64,000 nucleotides of DNA from an uncultured Desulfobulbaceae bacterium (GCA_947311315.1 CAMZKN010000070.1:1-64000); one strand, 5' to 3'; positions 10,699 through 21,440 are shown, counted from the first letter of the stretch. Numbers and translations are program-made. Notes: generated from the sequence alone by a model not told the origin.

Positions 10699-11901
10699 TT
10701 ATACCTTGCTGGCCAACGTAAGAGCTTTACGCATTGCATTTATTTTGTCTTCGTTCATTATGATGGAAACAGGATAAATAAGCGTTCGAGCCAGCAAATC
10801 AGAGGATGCAGGTAACGCCTGCGGGTCATATACAATTCTTTTTCTTCCTCCAGGTTCTGCAAAGGGGTAGCCGCTGGAAGTGAGTGTTTTCCCTTCGAGC
10901 AAATGTTCCCATTTTGGGAAAAAATGCCAGCTGTTTTCTGAAAAATTTATTGCACCCTGCCCTTCGTTTTTCAAACAATCATTTACTCTTTTACAATGTT
11001 CTGCATTTTCAAGTGTAAATGCGAAAAATGTAGCTGAATCACCATTTTCATCCAGTATTTCACGGAATTTCACCCCGGGAATCCCGGTTGTGACTTCCTT
11101 GAGTTTGCTCTTGTTTTTTTGTTGTTCGGCTACCATGAAATCCAGTTTTGCCAGTTGCGCGATCCCAATTGCTCCCTGTAATTCCATCATACGATAATTA
11201 AAACCGATAAACCGCCTTCCTTCTCCACCCCTTGCTCCAGGGTTTACCTTATGGTCATGACCATGATCCTGATATTCTGACATTGAACGCCATAAATCCT
11301 CATTGTCGGTGATAATCATGCCACCCTCACCGGTTGTCATTGTTTTTACTGAATCAAAGGAAAATGTGCCACAATCTCCAAATGTACCAAGATGTTGCCC
11401 CTGGATTCGACATCCTGCAGCCTGGGCAGTATCTTCAAGTACACAGATGTTGTGTTTGTTTGCAATAACAACAATTTGTTGGATATTAGCTGCAGCGCCA
11501 AGCATATGGACAGGAATAATACACTTTGTCTTTGAAGTAATTTTCTTTTCCAGATCAGCCGGATCCATATTAAGGGTAGTATCAATTTCTGTAAAAACAG
11601 GGATCGCCCCAACCTCCAAAATTGCTTCCCAGGTGGCAACAAAGGTGAAGCCCTGGGTTATAACTTCATCACCGGGACCTACTCCTAATGCTGTAAGAGC
11701 GACCTTTAGAGCTGCTGTGCCTGAAGTCACTGCCTGACTGAACCGGCAACCGCAATATTGAGAGAATTGTTCCTCAAATTCTCTGACCTTAAACACACCT
11801 TTCCGTTGTTCGTTAAATTCGTAACGGAACAGCACACCTGTATCAAGTACATCCGCAATCTCTTTTTTTTCTTCCTTTCCGAAAATTTCAAACCCAGGCA
11901 T
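10699..11901 (-). CDS. DegT/DnrJ/EryC1/StrS family aminotransferase
   Basis: VTSGTAALKVAL, GDEVITQGFTFVAT, FSFDSVKTMTTGEGGMI (PLP lysine region). Confidence 0.92.
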   Translation of the reverse strand: MPGFEIFGKEEKKEIADVLDTGVLFRYEFNEQRKGVFKVREFEEQFSQYCGCRFSQAVTSGTAALKVALTALGVGPGDEVITQGFTFVATWEAILEVGAIPVFTEIDTTLNMDPADLEKKITSKTKCIIPVHMLGAAANIQQIVVIANKHNICVLEDTAQAAGCRIQGQHLGTFGDCGTFSFDSVKTMTTGEGGMIITDNEDLWRSMSEYQDHGHDHKVNPGARGGEGRRFIGFNYRMMELQGAIGIAQLAKLDFMVAEQQKNKSKLKEVTTGIPGVKFREILDENGDSATFFAFTLENAEHCKRVNDCLKNEGQGAINFSENSWHFFPKWEHLLEGKTLTSSGYPFAEPGGRKRIVYDPQALPASSDLLARTLIYPVSIIMNEDKINAMRKALTLASKV

Positions 11902-11927
11902 TTTCTGCTCCTCTTCATTATCTCATT

Positions 11928-12782
11928 TTAATCTGGAAAAAGTCGACCATTGTCAATGAGCCGAACCGTACCATCAATTTTAGCCGCAAGAACAAGTATG
12001 GAGTCACTAGAAACAACGACATCATCGAGTAATGTAGACTCGTCTTTTAATACTGCATATTCCAGAGCAGCACCAGCCCTGGCGATAATCTCTTTAGTTT
12101 GCTCGATAACCGTTTGAGCCAGAATTTTGTCCCTGCTCTCAGTTACCAGTTCGCGGGCGGCAATAATTGAGCTATAGAGGCAAAGTGCCTGTTGCCGAGA
12201 ATCACCGTGCAAATATTTATTTCTTGAACTCATTGCCAACCCATCGTCCTCACGGACTATTGGGCTGCCTATAATCTGAATTGGAAAATTGAGATCTTTG
12301 ACAAGCTGACGAATTACTGCTAGCTGTTGGAAATCTTTTTGACCAAATACGGCACTGTCAGCACGAGTCAGGTTGAACAGTTTTGCAACCACAGTCGACA
12401 CGCCGTCAAAATGACCGGGTCTGTCTTTACCGCACATCCCCTGGGAGAGTTTTGAAACTGTAACAGCAGTCTGAAAAGAATCTCCGTACATATATTTGTT
12501 TTCAGGGCAGAAAACTGCGTCAACCCCTTCATTTTCTGCCAGTTCACAATCTATGACAAATTGTCGAGGATAAGACGCAAGATCTTCATTTGGGCCAAAT
12601 TGCAGAGGATTGACAAAAATGGAAACGATAACTTTACCACCCATATCTTTTGCTTTGCGCATAAGAGACAAGTGACCTTCATGCAGACAACCCATGGTTG
12701 GTACAAGGGAAATAGTTTGCCCTTGTTTTTTCCATGAAGATGTCAGCTGGGAAATATCGGTTAATGAAGGAACTATTTTCAC
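11928..12782 (-). CDS. panC: Pantoate--beta-alanine ligase
   Basis: LVPTMGCLHEGHLSLM, VSIFVNPLQFGPNEDLASYPR, VFGQKDFQQLAVIRQ, MSSRNKYL. Confidence 0.97.
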   Translation of the reverse strand: MKIVPSLTDISQLTSSWKKQGQTISLVPTMGCLHEGHLSLMRKAKDMGGKVIVSIFVNPLQFGPNEDLASYPRQFVIDCELAENEGVDAVFCPENKYMYGDSFQTAVTVSKLSQGMCGKDRPGHFDGVSTVVAKLFNLTRADSAVFGQKDFQQLAVIRQLVKDLNFPIQIIGSPIVREDDGLAMSSRNKYLHGDSRQQALCLYSSIIAARELVTESRDKILAQTVIEQTKEIIARAGAALEYAVLKDESTLLDDVVVSSDSILVLAAKIDGTVRLIDNGRLFPD

Positions 12783-13474
12783 TGTTTAGCCTTCAACATT
12801 GCAATTCTTGATAGAACTTCAGCGCGTGATTGTGCAAATGAAGGATCGTCACCTGCAGTGAGAATAAAGTTATTGTAAATGGCAATTGCTTTATCGTCAT
12901 TATGTTGTGCTTCTTCCAATCGTCCTAAACTCATATAACCAACATGCTTATAGCCATCAATTTCTTTAAGCAGATCGTAGTTTCTCCCGGCATCGGGATA
13001 TTTTTCACTAGCCTCAAAGGCCTGGGCCAGTCCAAAAAGAACCAGAGGATACAACTGGTCATTAGCACCGAGTGATGAAAGCAGTGCACCATATTTTACT
13101 GCAGCCTGTTCGTAATCACTTTTTTGCATATCAAGATGAGCAAGTTCTACTTTAGCCCACAAACCTGAGGTCGTTGATCCATACTGCTCAGTCACCTTGG
13201 AAAGTGCATCTGAACGTAGCGATGATTCCTGCAGCATTGCCTGGGATAATGCTGAGGCGGCTTCTTCACGGACACGATCCTTATAGGATCCATAAAATGA
13301 CCAGAAGACTATAGCAGCTATAAAAACAATAATTGCAAAAAGTAACGCCCTATTGTTTGCACGGATGAATTCAATTACCTTAGGGGACAGATTTAAATGG
13401 TCGAGCACACCTTCAACTTTATCCATTTTGGTTTCTGCTGTCAGCCGCTTATTATACGCACTTTCGTGGGACAT
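12779..13474 (-). CDS. YfgM-like membrane-anchored tetratricopeptide protein
   Basis: N-terminal TM (ALLFAIIVFIAAIVFWSF) followed by TPR-like helices. Confidence 0.7.
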   Translation of the reverse strand: MSHESAYNKRLTAETKMDKVEGVLDHLNLSPKVIEFIRANNRALLFAIIVFIAAIVFWSFYGSYKDRVREEAASALSQAMLQESSLRSDALSKVTEQYGSTTSGLWAKVELAHLDMQKSDYEQAAVKYGALLSSLGANDQLYPLVLFGLAQAFEASEKYPDAGRNYDLLKEIDGYKHVGYMSLGRLEEAQHNDDKAIAIYNNFILTAGDDPSFAQSRAEVLSRIAMLKAKQ

Positions 13475-13616
13475 GCGATTTCCTCCTCGTCATTTTTAGT
13501 CGTATTTTTATATTAAAAGAGAGAACACAAGTTGACCTATATAATATATAGCGGTATGTCTGTCTATGCGTAAACATCGAGAATATTCACTCTTCACCTT
13601 CATTATCTGAAATCAT

Positions 13617-14972
13617 ATGCCCTCCTTTGCAAGTCAAACTGTTCTCACTGTCACTCAACTGACTCGATCAATTAAAACAATTCTTGAAAACGAATATCGT
13701 TTTATCCGTATCAGTGGAGAAATATCCAACCTCAAGACTCCATATTCCGGCCATTCTTATTTCACCCTAAAAGACGGCAGCTCTCAAATTAGAGGTGTAT
13801 TGTTTAAACAGCAAAAAAGATATCTCAATCTCTCTTTGAAAGATGGCCAACAGGTTATATGTTTTGGGCGAATTACGGTATATGAACCAAGAGGTGATTA
13901 CCAGATTATTGTTGATACAGTGGAATTGTTCGGCACAGGTAAATTACAGATTCAATATGAGAAATTAAAACAAAAACTGTTGGACAAAGGCTATTTTGAC
14001 GAATCTCAAAAACAGTCCCTCCCGTTATTTCCTCGAAAAATCGTTATTATTTCCTCGGCAACAGGGGCTGCAATCCATGATTTTCTAAAGATTGTTAAAA
14101 ACAGAAATTCCCACATGCATCTTCAGATTATTCCTGTAAGAGTTCAGGGGAAAACAGCTGCATCGGAGATTGCGAAAGCCATTGCATCAGCAAATACCCT
14201 TGCTGGAGTAGAGATTATAGTTCTTTGCCGAGGGGGTGGATCTCTTGAGGATCTCTGGGCTTTTAATGAAGAAGAAGTCGCCGAGGCGATTTTTTTAGCA
14301 GAGATACCAATCGTGACCGGCATAGGACATGAAATAGATTTTACAATAGCTGATTTTTGCGCAGATTTCCGATGCCCTACGCCCACAGGCGTTGCAGAAA
14401 AAATAATACCTGATAATGATCAGCTAAAAAAACGTCTGACAGTACTGAGAACAAGCCTTGTAAATCGCATTCGACAGAAAATAAATATTTCAGAGCAGGA
14501 ATTAGATCACAGGATAAAAGCACTTGGCAGCCTGAAAACAATCCTTAGCAGCTCTTCTTTCAGATTGTCCATGAGTGAGGCTATGCTCTGTCGGGTAATG
14601 GAAAAACAACTGGCAGATAAAAGCAGAACTGTGTTTGAATTGCGCCAAAATCTTGAGTCAAAAGCTCCTTTGTCACGCATAAAATTACAGGTAAATCGCC
14701 TGCATTTTTTAACACGGCAACTCAAACAAGGTATTGAAAATATTCTTGCATCCCGACAGGCTGAACTCGCAGGGTATGCAAACCTGTTAAACGGAGTAAG
14801 TCCTCTGGCAACGCTTGCAAGGGGCTATTCAATTGTCAGAAAAGTTGACAAACCAGGTGGAAATTATCGTGTGATATCAAAAGTAACTGACACGTTTGCT
14901 GGTGACAAAATTAATATACTATTACATGAAGGGCAGATAGATTGTACCGTGAATACAGTTCAGAAAGATTGA
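13617..14972 (+). CDS. xseA: Exodeoxyribonuclease VII large subunit
   Basis: N-terminal OB fold ISGEISNLKTPYSGHSYFTLKD; CRGGGSLEDLWAFNEE; GIGHEIDFTIADFCADFRCPTPTGVAE. Confidence 0.97.
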   Translation: MPSFASQTVLTVTQLTRSIKTILENEYRFIRISGEISNLKTPYSGHSYFTLKDGSSQIRGVLFKQQKRYLNLSLKDGQQVICFGRITVYEPRGDYQIIVDTVELFGTGKLQIQYEKLKQKLLDKGYFDESQKQSLPLFPRKIVIISSATGAAIHDFLKIVKNRNSHMHLQIIPVRVQGKTAASEIAKAIASANTLAGVEIIVLCRGGGSLEDLWAFNEEEVAEAIFLAEIPIVTGIGHEIDFTIADFCADFRCPTPTGVAEKIIPDNDQLKKRLTVLRTSLVNRIRQKINISEQELDHRIKALGSLKTILSSSSFRLSMSEAMLCRVMEKQLADKSRTVFELRQNLESKAPLSRIKLQVNRLHFLTRQLKQGIENILASRQAELAGYANLLNGVSPLATLARGYSIVRKVDKPGGNYRVISKVTDTFAGDKINILLHEGQIDCTVNTVQKD

Positions 14973-15046
14973 GATGTTTGGGGCAAATTAATACGGTGCA
15001 CCTGATCATGAGTCACAACCCATAAAAGGCGCACCGTACGGTAACG

Positions 15047-15460
15047 TTAGAGTAATTCCAGTCCTGAGAAAAAATAACCGATCTCAAATGTTGCTGTTTC
15101 AGGGGCATCCGATCCATGGGTTGCATTTTCTCCAAGAGAAGCACCGAATTCACGACGCAGTGTGCCTTCAGCCGCATCAGCCGGGTTTGTCGCCCCCATC
15201 AGATCCCTCCATTTCTGGATTGCATTCTCTGCTTCAAGTACCATGACGACACATGGTCCACTCGACATAAATTCTGTGAGTTCTCCGAAAAATGGTCTTT
15301 CTTTGTGGACGTAATAAAAACCCTCTGCCTCAACCTGACTTAAAAAAAGTTTCTTCAAACCAACAATTTTAAAGCCTTCTTCATAAATACGGCTGATAAT
15401 TTTTCCACTGTTGCCATCTGCGAAAGCGTTCGGCTTTATTATTGCAAAAGTTTGTTCCAT
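15047..15460 (-). CDS. ndk: Nucleoside diphosphate kinase
   Basis: [38 protein letters not shown], catalytic [12 protein letters not shown]. Confidence 0.97.
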   Translation of the reverse strand: MEQTFAIIKPNAFADGNSGKIISRIYEEGFKIVGLKKLFLSQVEAEGFYYVHKERPFFGELTEFMSSGPCVVMVLEAENAIQKWRDLMGATNPADAAEGTLRREFGASLGENATHGSDAPETATFEIGYFFSGLELL

Positions 15461-15499
15461 GCTGAAAATCTCCTGAAATATAATAATTTGATTGTGCAG

Positions 15500-15979
15500 T
15501 TAATCCCTCAAAAGTGTTTCTACTTCATCACCTATCTGGGCAAGAACGAGAGTAAGGTAGCCATTATCTTTATTGGCAGCTTCTTTCAGGCTGTCACCCC
15601 AACTGTCGAGCTGATTTGTGTCAATCTTTCTAACAGTATTATCCTTGGACCATTCAGTTCCAATAATAATGCCCATACGCTGAATAAAGCGTCTGATCTG
15701 TTTTTGTTTTTCTATTGGATACTGGCTTACAATTGACTGGGAAATGTCTTGCCAGCCATCAAAGAACAATACACCTTCGTTAAATCTCTGGTACCATTTG
15801 AGTTGGTCTGCATCCAAAGAATTAATGATATCCTGATCAATTGGTAAAATGTTCAGGAATTCCAATTCTTTAGTTCTGTTTTCATATTCATCGTTCTGGG
15901 CCGCCGAAACATGTAAGACAGTACCAAAATAAAAGAGTGCCACCGGGAAAAACAACCGATAAAAAGTATGCAGTTTCAT
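15500..15979 (-). CDS. Hypothetical secreted protein
   Basis: 159 aa with N-terminal signal-like segment; co-directional between cbiB and ndk; family not recognised. Confidence 0.6.
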   Translation of the reverse strand: MKLHTFYRLFFPVALFYFGTVLHVSAAQNDEYENRTKELEFLNILPIDQDIINSLDADQLKWYQRFNEGVLFFDGWQDISQSIVSQYPIEKQKQIRRFIQRMGIIIGTEWSKDNTVRKIDTNQLDSWGDSLKEAANKDNGYLTLVLAQIGDEVETLLRD

Positions 15980-16005
15980 GACAACGTTGTAAGGTCAGAA
16001 TAAAT

Positions 16006-17001
16006 TTAATACATCGTAGCAGCGCCATAGAGGCACATCATTAACACAAAGAAAATCAATGCACCGACGATTGCGAGACGATGTGTTCTCAATATATCTT
16101 CAGGAGATATCTTTTGATAACTGTCTCCCATAAAGGGTTTTTCTACAATTGTACCAAAATAGACAGATGGTCCTCCGAGTTTCACTCCAAGAGCTCCGGC
16201 TACAACGGCCTCAGGATGGCCCGCATTTAGGCTTGAGTGTTGCAATCTATCTCTAAAAAAGATTCTCGTTGCACCTCTGTAATCCAATTTTAAAAAAAAT
16301 GCAGCCATAATAAGACAAATACTACTTATTCGAGCCGGAATAAAATTCACAAAGTCATCGAGTTTAGCAGCAACTCTACCAAAATTGAGATAGGTCTCAT
16401 TTTTATAACCAATCATTGAATCAAGTGTGTTCACCGATTTATAAAAATAAGCACCAGCTGCAGAGCAACCGATTGGTGAAATATTTAAAAAAGATGAAGC
16501 TAAGCCTGCAGTTATTGCAAAGAAAAGTGGCGCAGTTATACCATCAACCATGTTTTCAGCCACTGTTTCAATACATGCTTTACTTACATCCTCACTGTTC
16601 AGTTGTTGAGTATCCCGGCCAACGATTTGTCCAAGTGCCTGTCTTGCGCTATCAAGGGAGTCTTCTTTAACAAGAAGTGAATAAACAGTATTGGAATGTT
16701 TCAAGAGATCTCTTGCAGCAATGGCTGTGTACAACAAAACGATGGAGATAATATCACCGAAAATTGAATCAATGGAATATGCTGTTATCACAATAGATAA
16801 AACAACCAGAGTTGTGGTAATGATCACAATACCGACGGTTACCATGCCAGCAATAACTTCCGCTGCGATAAATCTTCGTGTAATGTTTTCACTAAATGTA
16901 CATAACCTTCCTATAATTCTAACCGGATGTGGATACCAGTGCGGATCTCCGAAAAGAATATCCAGAAATATGGCGATTGAGAGCTGAAAAAAGTAGGTCA
17001 T
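16006..17001 (-). CDS. cbiB: Adenosylcobinamide-phosphate synthase CbiB
   Basis: DILFGDPHWYPHPVRIIGR, CIETVAENMVDGITAPLFFA, NTLDSMIGYKN, DRLQHSSLNAGHPEAVVAGALGVKLGG. Confidence 0.96.
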   Translation of the reverse strand: MTYFFQLSIAIFLDILFGDPHWYPHPVRIIGRLCTFSENITRRFIAAEVIAGMVTVGIVIITTTLVVLSIVITAYSIDSIFGDIISIVLLYTAIAARDLLKHSNTVYSLLVKEDSLDSARQALGQIVGRDTQQLNSEDVSKACIETVAENMVDGITAPLFFAITAGLASSFLNISPIGCSAAGAYFYKSVNTLDSMIGYKNETYLNFGRVAAKLDDFVNFIPARISSICLIMAAFFLKLDYRGATRIFFRDRLQHSSLNAGHPEAVVAGALGVKLGGPSVYFGTIVEKPFMGDSYQKISPEDILRTHRLAIVGALIFFVLMMCLYGAATMY

Positions 17002-17016
17002 CGTGATGATATGTTT

Positions 17017-19590
17017 TTACAGTCCCATGATGTTATAGATACGATTCATATCGACATTTTCTCTCAGGCAGGCAGCCAATCGGTCAAATGCTTCTTCAAG
17101 ATCGTAGGGAGCAACTATTTCTCCAACAGGTGAGATACCGATGTTACTCCGTAGCCTGTCTATAAACCAGCGCCTGAAAGCATCTCCGTCAAATATTCCA
17201 TGCAGATAACTTCCCCATATCTGTTCAGACCTGCTCATTGATCCACATGTGCTTCCATCATTAAAGCGCACTAAAGGGGCACTGTCTACAGTTGAGACAC
17301 CATGGTGAATTTCATATCCGGATATTGTTTTTCCGGACAGAGAATGGACGCCTTCTTTTCTTGTAAGTCGTTTATCTCTTTCTATAACTGTTTCGATATT
17401 GAGATAACCAAGGCCGGACAATATTTGGCCGTCCGCTGATTCGATTTCAAAGGGATCTTTTATTGCTTTACCAAGCATTTGGTAGCCACCGCAGATTCCG
17501 ACAATTTCGCACCCAGCCTCAATACATCTGTCAATTTCACTGACAAATCCTGCAGATTTCAAAAAAGCAAGATCGGAAATCACATTTTTTGAACCAGGTA
17601 AAATAATAGCCTGAGGAGAGCCAAGTTTAGATGCTTTTTCAATGATTCTCAATGTTACATCCGGTTCATTTAGAAATGGCTCAACATCTGTAAAATTGGA
17701 AATATGAGGGATGCTTATAACCGCAATTTCCACGCCTTCATCTGTGGATTTGACACTATTAAAACTCCCCTTCTTAAAGGAGACGGAGTCTTCCTCGGGT
17801 AGACCAAGATTCCCTATATAAGGTACAACCCCAAGGACCTCACGACCGGTATGCATTTTCACATACTCGTGGGCTGATGCTAGCAGCGATGACTGGCCCC
17901 GAAACTTATTGACGAGAAATCCTGCAACAAGTTGTCGTTCCCATTCGGCAAGAACCTCCATAATGCCAACAAAAGACGCATAAACACCACCTCTGTCAAT
18001 ATCACCAACGATCAAAACAGGTGCCTCTGCATATTTGGCCATTTTCATATTGACAATATCATCGCGTTTGAGATTCACTTCACCGGGGGAACCAGCACCC
18101 TCTAAAACAACGACTTCATATTCATCTGCCAGTGAATCAAAACTTGCACACACCGATTGCCAAACCTTGGGTTTGTAACCATTATATTCGAGAACCGTCA
18201 TATTACCCACAGGCTGCCCTTTAACTATTATCTGGCTGCCCACATCAGAATTTGGTTTAAGAAGGATCGGGTTCATTCGACTATCGGGAATAACACCTGC
18301 GGCTTGGGCCTGAACGACCTGGGCCCTACCCATTTCATCGCCATGAAGAGTCACAAAGGAATTAAGAGACATGTTTTGGGATTTAAACGGGGCAACCTTC
18401 AATCCATCCTGGTGGAAAATCCTGCAAAGAGCTGCCGTAATAATTGATTTTCCGGCATCAGAACATGTGCCTTGCAGCATAATTGAACTCTGTTTTTTGG
18501 GAGCGACAACTTTTTTCGGTTTGGTTGATTTATTTGAAAAAAAACTTTTGAATGTGGCAATTAATCTGCTGTTTTCTTGATTGTTTTTCACAGCAATTCT
18601 GAAATAATTATCGTCGAGACCTCGATAATTGTCACATTTGCGGATCATAATCCGCCTGGATAGGCAAAAAAATGCTAAATCTTCAACATTCCCCCCCGTG
18701 ACCATTTTAACAAAAAGATAGTTTGCTGTAGCCGGGTAAACATACAATTCGTTAAAGGTTTGGAGTGATCGAATTAGATTGTTGCGCAGTTCAGTACAAT
18801 TAAGCCTTGTTTCTTCCTGATAAACAGTGTCTTGCAAAGCCCTGGTTCCAACAGCCTGGGCCAATGAATTTACTGTCCAGGGTGGAAGGTTTTCTTTGAT
18901 ACGTTTGGCAAGTTCAACAGGGAAAATGCCATACCCGATCCGCAACCCGGGAACACCGTAAAATTTAGTCATCGAGTTCATCGTCATAACATTTGGCGCA
19001 ATTGCACCATATGGTTGCTCTCCGTCGACAAAGTCAAGAAATGCTTCGTCTATGAGAAAGTAACTCGATGAAAACTCTTCGATCAGGGAACAGAGACTCT
19101 TTCTGTCAACAGTCCTGCCCGTTGGATTATTGGGAGTTGCAATAATAACCAGATCACCAGCTTCAATGATCAAGGAAAGTTGTTTGAAATTGAGGATAAA
19201 ATCGTCTTCTTCACGTATATCAACCGTAGTAACCGACATTCCCCCAAGTTCCGCAGCTCTTATATAATCAACATAGGACGGAACAGGGATGACAGCCTTT
19301 TTACAGGGCAATATTCTCGTTAGAGTATACAGCAATTCCGTAGTACCATTTGCTGCGACGATATGGTCGCATGATATGCCTGTATGTCTACTGATTGCCT
19401 CTACAAAAGAGGTGTTTTCAGGGTCCGGGTAGTGAATGAGGTTTTCAAGATTATTTGAGATGAATGGACGTAACCATTCAGGCGGTCCAAGGGGATTAAT
19501 ATTGGCGCTGAAATCCAGAAGTTGTTTCCCATCGCCTGGAGAGTTCCGCAGGATTTTATGTATATTGCCACCGTGTTCAAATGTTTTCAT
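17017..19590 (-). CDS. Fusion: threonine-phosphate decarboxylase-like aminotransferase (CobD) + cobyric acid synthase (CobQ)
   Basis: 857-aa single ORF: N-terminal half DFSANINPLGPPEWL, TPNNPTGRT, MTKFYGVPGLRIGYG; C-terminal half MLQGTCSDAGKSIITAALCRIF, LEGAGSPGEVNL, GICGGYQMLG, GSYLHGIFD. Confidence 0.95.
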   Translation of the reverse strand: MKTFEHGGNIHKILRNSPGDGKQLLDFSANINPLGPPEWLRPFISNNLENLIHYPDPENTSFVEAISRHTGISCDHIVAANGTTELLYTLTRILPCKKAVIPVPSYVDYIRAAELGGMSVTTVDIREEDDFILNFKQLSLIIEAGDLVIIATPNNPTGRTVDRKSLCSLIEEFSSSYFLIDEAFLDFVDGEQPYGAIAPNVMTMNSMTKFYGVPGLRIGYGIFPVELAKRIKENLPPWTVNSLAQAVGTRALQDTVYQEETRLNCTELRNNLIRSLQTFNELYVYPATANYLFVKMVTGGNVEDLAFFCLSRRIMIRKCDNYRGLDDNYFRIAVKNNQENSRLIATFKSFFSNKSTKPKKVVAPKKQSSIMLQGTCSDAGKSIITAALCRIFHQDGLKVAPFKSQNMSLNSFVTLHGDEMGRAQVVQAQAAGVIPDSRMNPILLKPNSDVGSQIIVKGQPVGNMTVLEYNGYKPKVWQSVCASFDSLADEYEVVVLEGAGSPGEVNLKRDDIVNMKMAKYAEAPVLIVGDIDRGGVYASFVGIMEVLAEWERQLVAGFLVNKFRGQSSLLASAHEYVKMHTGREVLGVVPYIGNLGLPEEDSVSFKKGSFNSVKSTDEGVEIAVISIPHISNFTDVEPFLNEPDVTLRIIEKASKLGSPQAIILPGSKNVISDLAFLKSAGFVSEIDRCIEAGCEIVGICGGYQMLGKAIKDPFEIESADGQILSGLGYLNIETVIERDKRLTRKEGVHSLSGKTISGYEIHHGVSTVDSAPLVRFNDGSTCGSMSRSEQIWGSYLHGIFDGDAFRRWFIDRLRSNIGISPVGEIVAPYDLEEAFDRLAACLRENVDMNRIYNIMGL

Positions 19591-19596
19591 ATCACC

Positions 19597-20376
19597 TTAC
19601 AAAAAAGTCAGGGAAGCACTAAAAGAAATTGCCGTAACGGCCTCGCCAATCTCACATATAGCACCTAGGGTATCACCGGTTGCTCCGCCCAACCGTGCCT
19701 TGCACCACTTATTAAATAAAAAGAGGGCCATTACTAAGAAAACGATAAGAAATGGCAAATGTTTAGGTGAGAGCAGGCCAAGCAGCAGACACACAATAAT
19801 GGAACTTGTCAGTGCAATGGTGGAGCTGTTCTCAGCATAAAAATGACTTCCTAGCCCACCCTCTGGCCGACCATATTTTTGGGTGGCCATAGTAATTAAA
19901 ATTGACAACCTGCCAATAACAGGCATAAAAAAAATTGCCAGTGCGAGTGATTTCGCGTCGACGGAACAGAGTGCCGCATATTTTGCGAGTAAAACAAAAA
20001 ACACGACCACAACTCCCATCGCCCCAACTCTGCTATCTTTCATTATCTCAAGTGCTTTTTCTCTGGGGCGTGCGCAAAGCAGGCCATCAGCGCTATCTGA
20101 CAAGCCATCAAGGTGCAGACAACCGGAAATAAAAGCAAGGTAAATAAGAGCAATAACAACGACTACCTGCTGGGGAAAAAAAAGAAGGAAAACCTGAGTT
20201 AAAAGCCAGCCAATAGCTCCAACCAGGACACCAATGAGGGAAAAAAAGAGATGGCAGCTGTGAAAATGTTCAGAATCATCTTCTGCTCTCCATCCCACCG
20301 GTATTACGGTCATAAAACGTAATGCCGTTAAAAAGCGCTGTAAATACAATATAAACAATAAGCGTGGTTTTTTCAT
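19597..20376 (-). CDS. cobS: Adenosylcobinamide-GDP ribazoletransferase
   Basis: FISGCLHLDGLSDSADGLLCARPREKALEIMKDSRVGAMG; C-terminal GATGDTLGAICEIGEA. Confidence 0.95.
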   Translation of the reverse strand: MKKPRLLFILYLQRFLTALRFMTVIPVGWRAEDDSEHFHSCHLFFSLIGVLVGAIGWLLTQVFLLFFPQQVVVVIALIYLAFISGCLHLDGLSDSADGLLCARPREKALEIMKDSRVGAMGVVVVFFVLLAKYAALCSVDAKSLALAIFFMPVIGRLSILITMATQKYGRPEGGLGSHFYAENSSTIALTSSIIVCLLLGLLSPKHLPFLIVFLVMALFLFNKWCKARLGGATGDTLGAICEIGEAVTAISFSASLTFL

Positions 20377-21440
20377 TTATCAGAGCCGGCAACGGCTGCT
20401 TCCTCGAAAGTTGCGACCTCTGTAAGAATTGCCACAGCTCCTTCAACAAGATTCATGGCTACGGCTGCACCAGTTCCCTCCCCTAACCTGAAATTCAGAT
20501 CAAGCAAAGGTTTTTTGCAACCAAGAGTTTCCTGCATGGCCTTATGGCCAGGTTCAACGGAACGATGGGCAAATATCAGGTAATCTTTGATAAAGGGCTC
20601 GATTTTTCCGGCAATAAGTGCACCGGCTGTTGAGATAAAGCCATCTATCACAACAGGCATGCCTTGGGCAGCTGCTCCAAGAATAAGCCCTGCAATACCA
20701 CCTATTTCAAAACCACCAACCTTTGCAAGTATGTCAAGACCATCTTTTGCGTCTGGTTTATTCACTTCAAGAGCCTGCTCAATAATCTTAATTTTATGCA
20801 GCAGTTGATCATCGTTTAAACCTGTTCCACGCCCGGCAAGATCAGCAACGTTTTTTCCTGTACAGATTGCTGCGATTGCTGTTGAAGGTGTAGTATTGCC
20901 AATACCCATATCGCCAGTACCAATGATATCGAATGTACTGGACAGTTCAGTGGCAATATCTATACCGGACTCTATGGATCGTACAGCCATGGCGTGACTC
21001 ATAGCAGGACCTTTGGCTATATTTTTAGTGCCGAGGCCAACCTTTTTATTGATGATCTTTTTTTGTTCGACAAGGCTGTTTAAATCACCGGCAACACCCA
21101 TATCAACAACAAATATTTCCGCATTCGCCTGTTTGGCCAAAGCATTTATCCCTGCACCACCATTGACAAAATTGTATACCATCTGGGTAGTTACTTCGCT
21201 TGGGAATTTACTCACATTTTCGACAACAACACCATGATCGCCAGCCATCGTAACAATAGCTTTTCTCGAAATTTTTGGAGTTATTGTTCTGGTAATCCCG
21301 GCTATATCAAGAGCAAGATCCATAAGATCACCAAGTGCCCAATGGGGCAGAGCAAGATTGTTGAGACGATCTTGAGCATTCTCTCTTGCCATACTATCCT
21401 GTGGAAAAATTTTCTTTAGTGTACTCTCCAGATTTGCCAT
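20373..21440 (-). CDS. cobT: Nicotinate-nucleotide--dimethylbenzimidazole phosphoribosyltransferase
   Basis: MAGDHGVVVENVSKFPSEVTTQMVYNFVNGGAGINALA; GTGDMGIGNTTPSTAI; HRSVEPGH; LRLGEGTGAA-like end. Confidence 0.97.
   Translation of the reverse strand: MANLESTLKKIFPQDSMARENAQDRLNNLALPHWALGDLMDLALDIAGITRTITPKISRKAIVTMAGDHGVVVENVSKFPSEVTTQMVYNFVNGGAGINALAKQANAEIFVVDMGVAGDLNSLVEQKKIINKKVGLGTKNIAKGPAMSHAMAVRSIESGIDIATELSSTFDIIGTGDMGIGNTTPSTAIAAICTGKNVADLAGRGTGLNDDQLLHKIKIIEQALEVNKPDAKDGLDILAKVGGFEIGGIAGLILGAAAQGMPVVIDGFISTAGALIAGKIEPFIKDYLIFAHRSVEPGHKAMQETLGCKKPLLDLNFRLGEGTGAAVAMNLVEGAVAILTEVATFEEAAVAGSDK

Noticed and set aside
10699-11901. Sugar-biosynthesis cluster around the DegT-type aminotransferase
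   Set aside because: No other nucleotide-sugar or glycosyltransferase genes are adjacent; it appears to be a lone gene beside panC.
14992-15038. TACGGTGC / GCACCGTA inverted repeat between xseA and ndk
   Set aside because: Only 8 bp with a 31-nt loop and no U tract; too weak to call a terminator.
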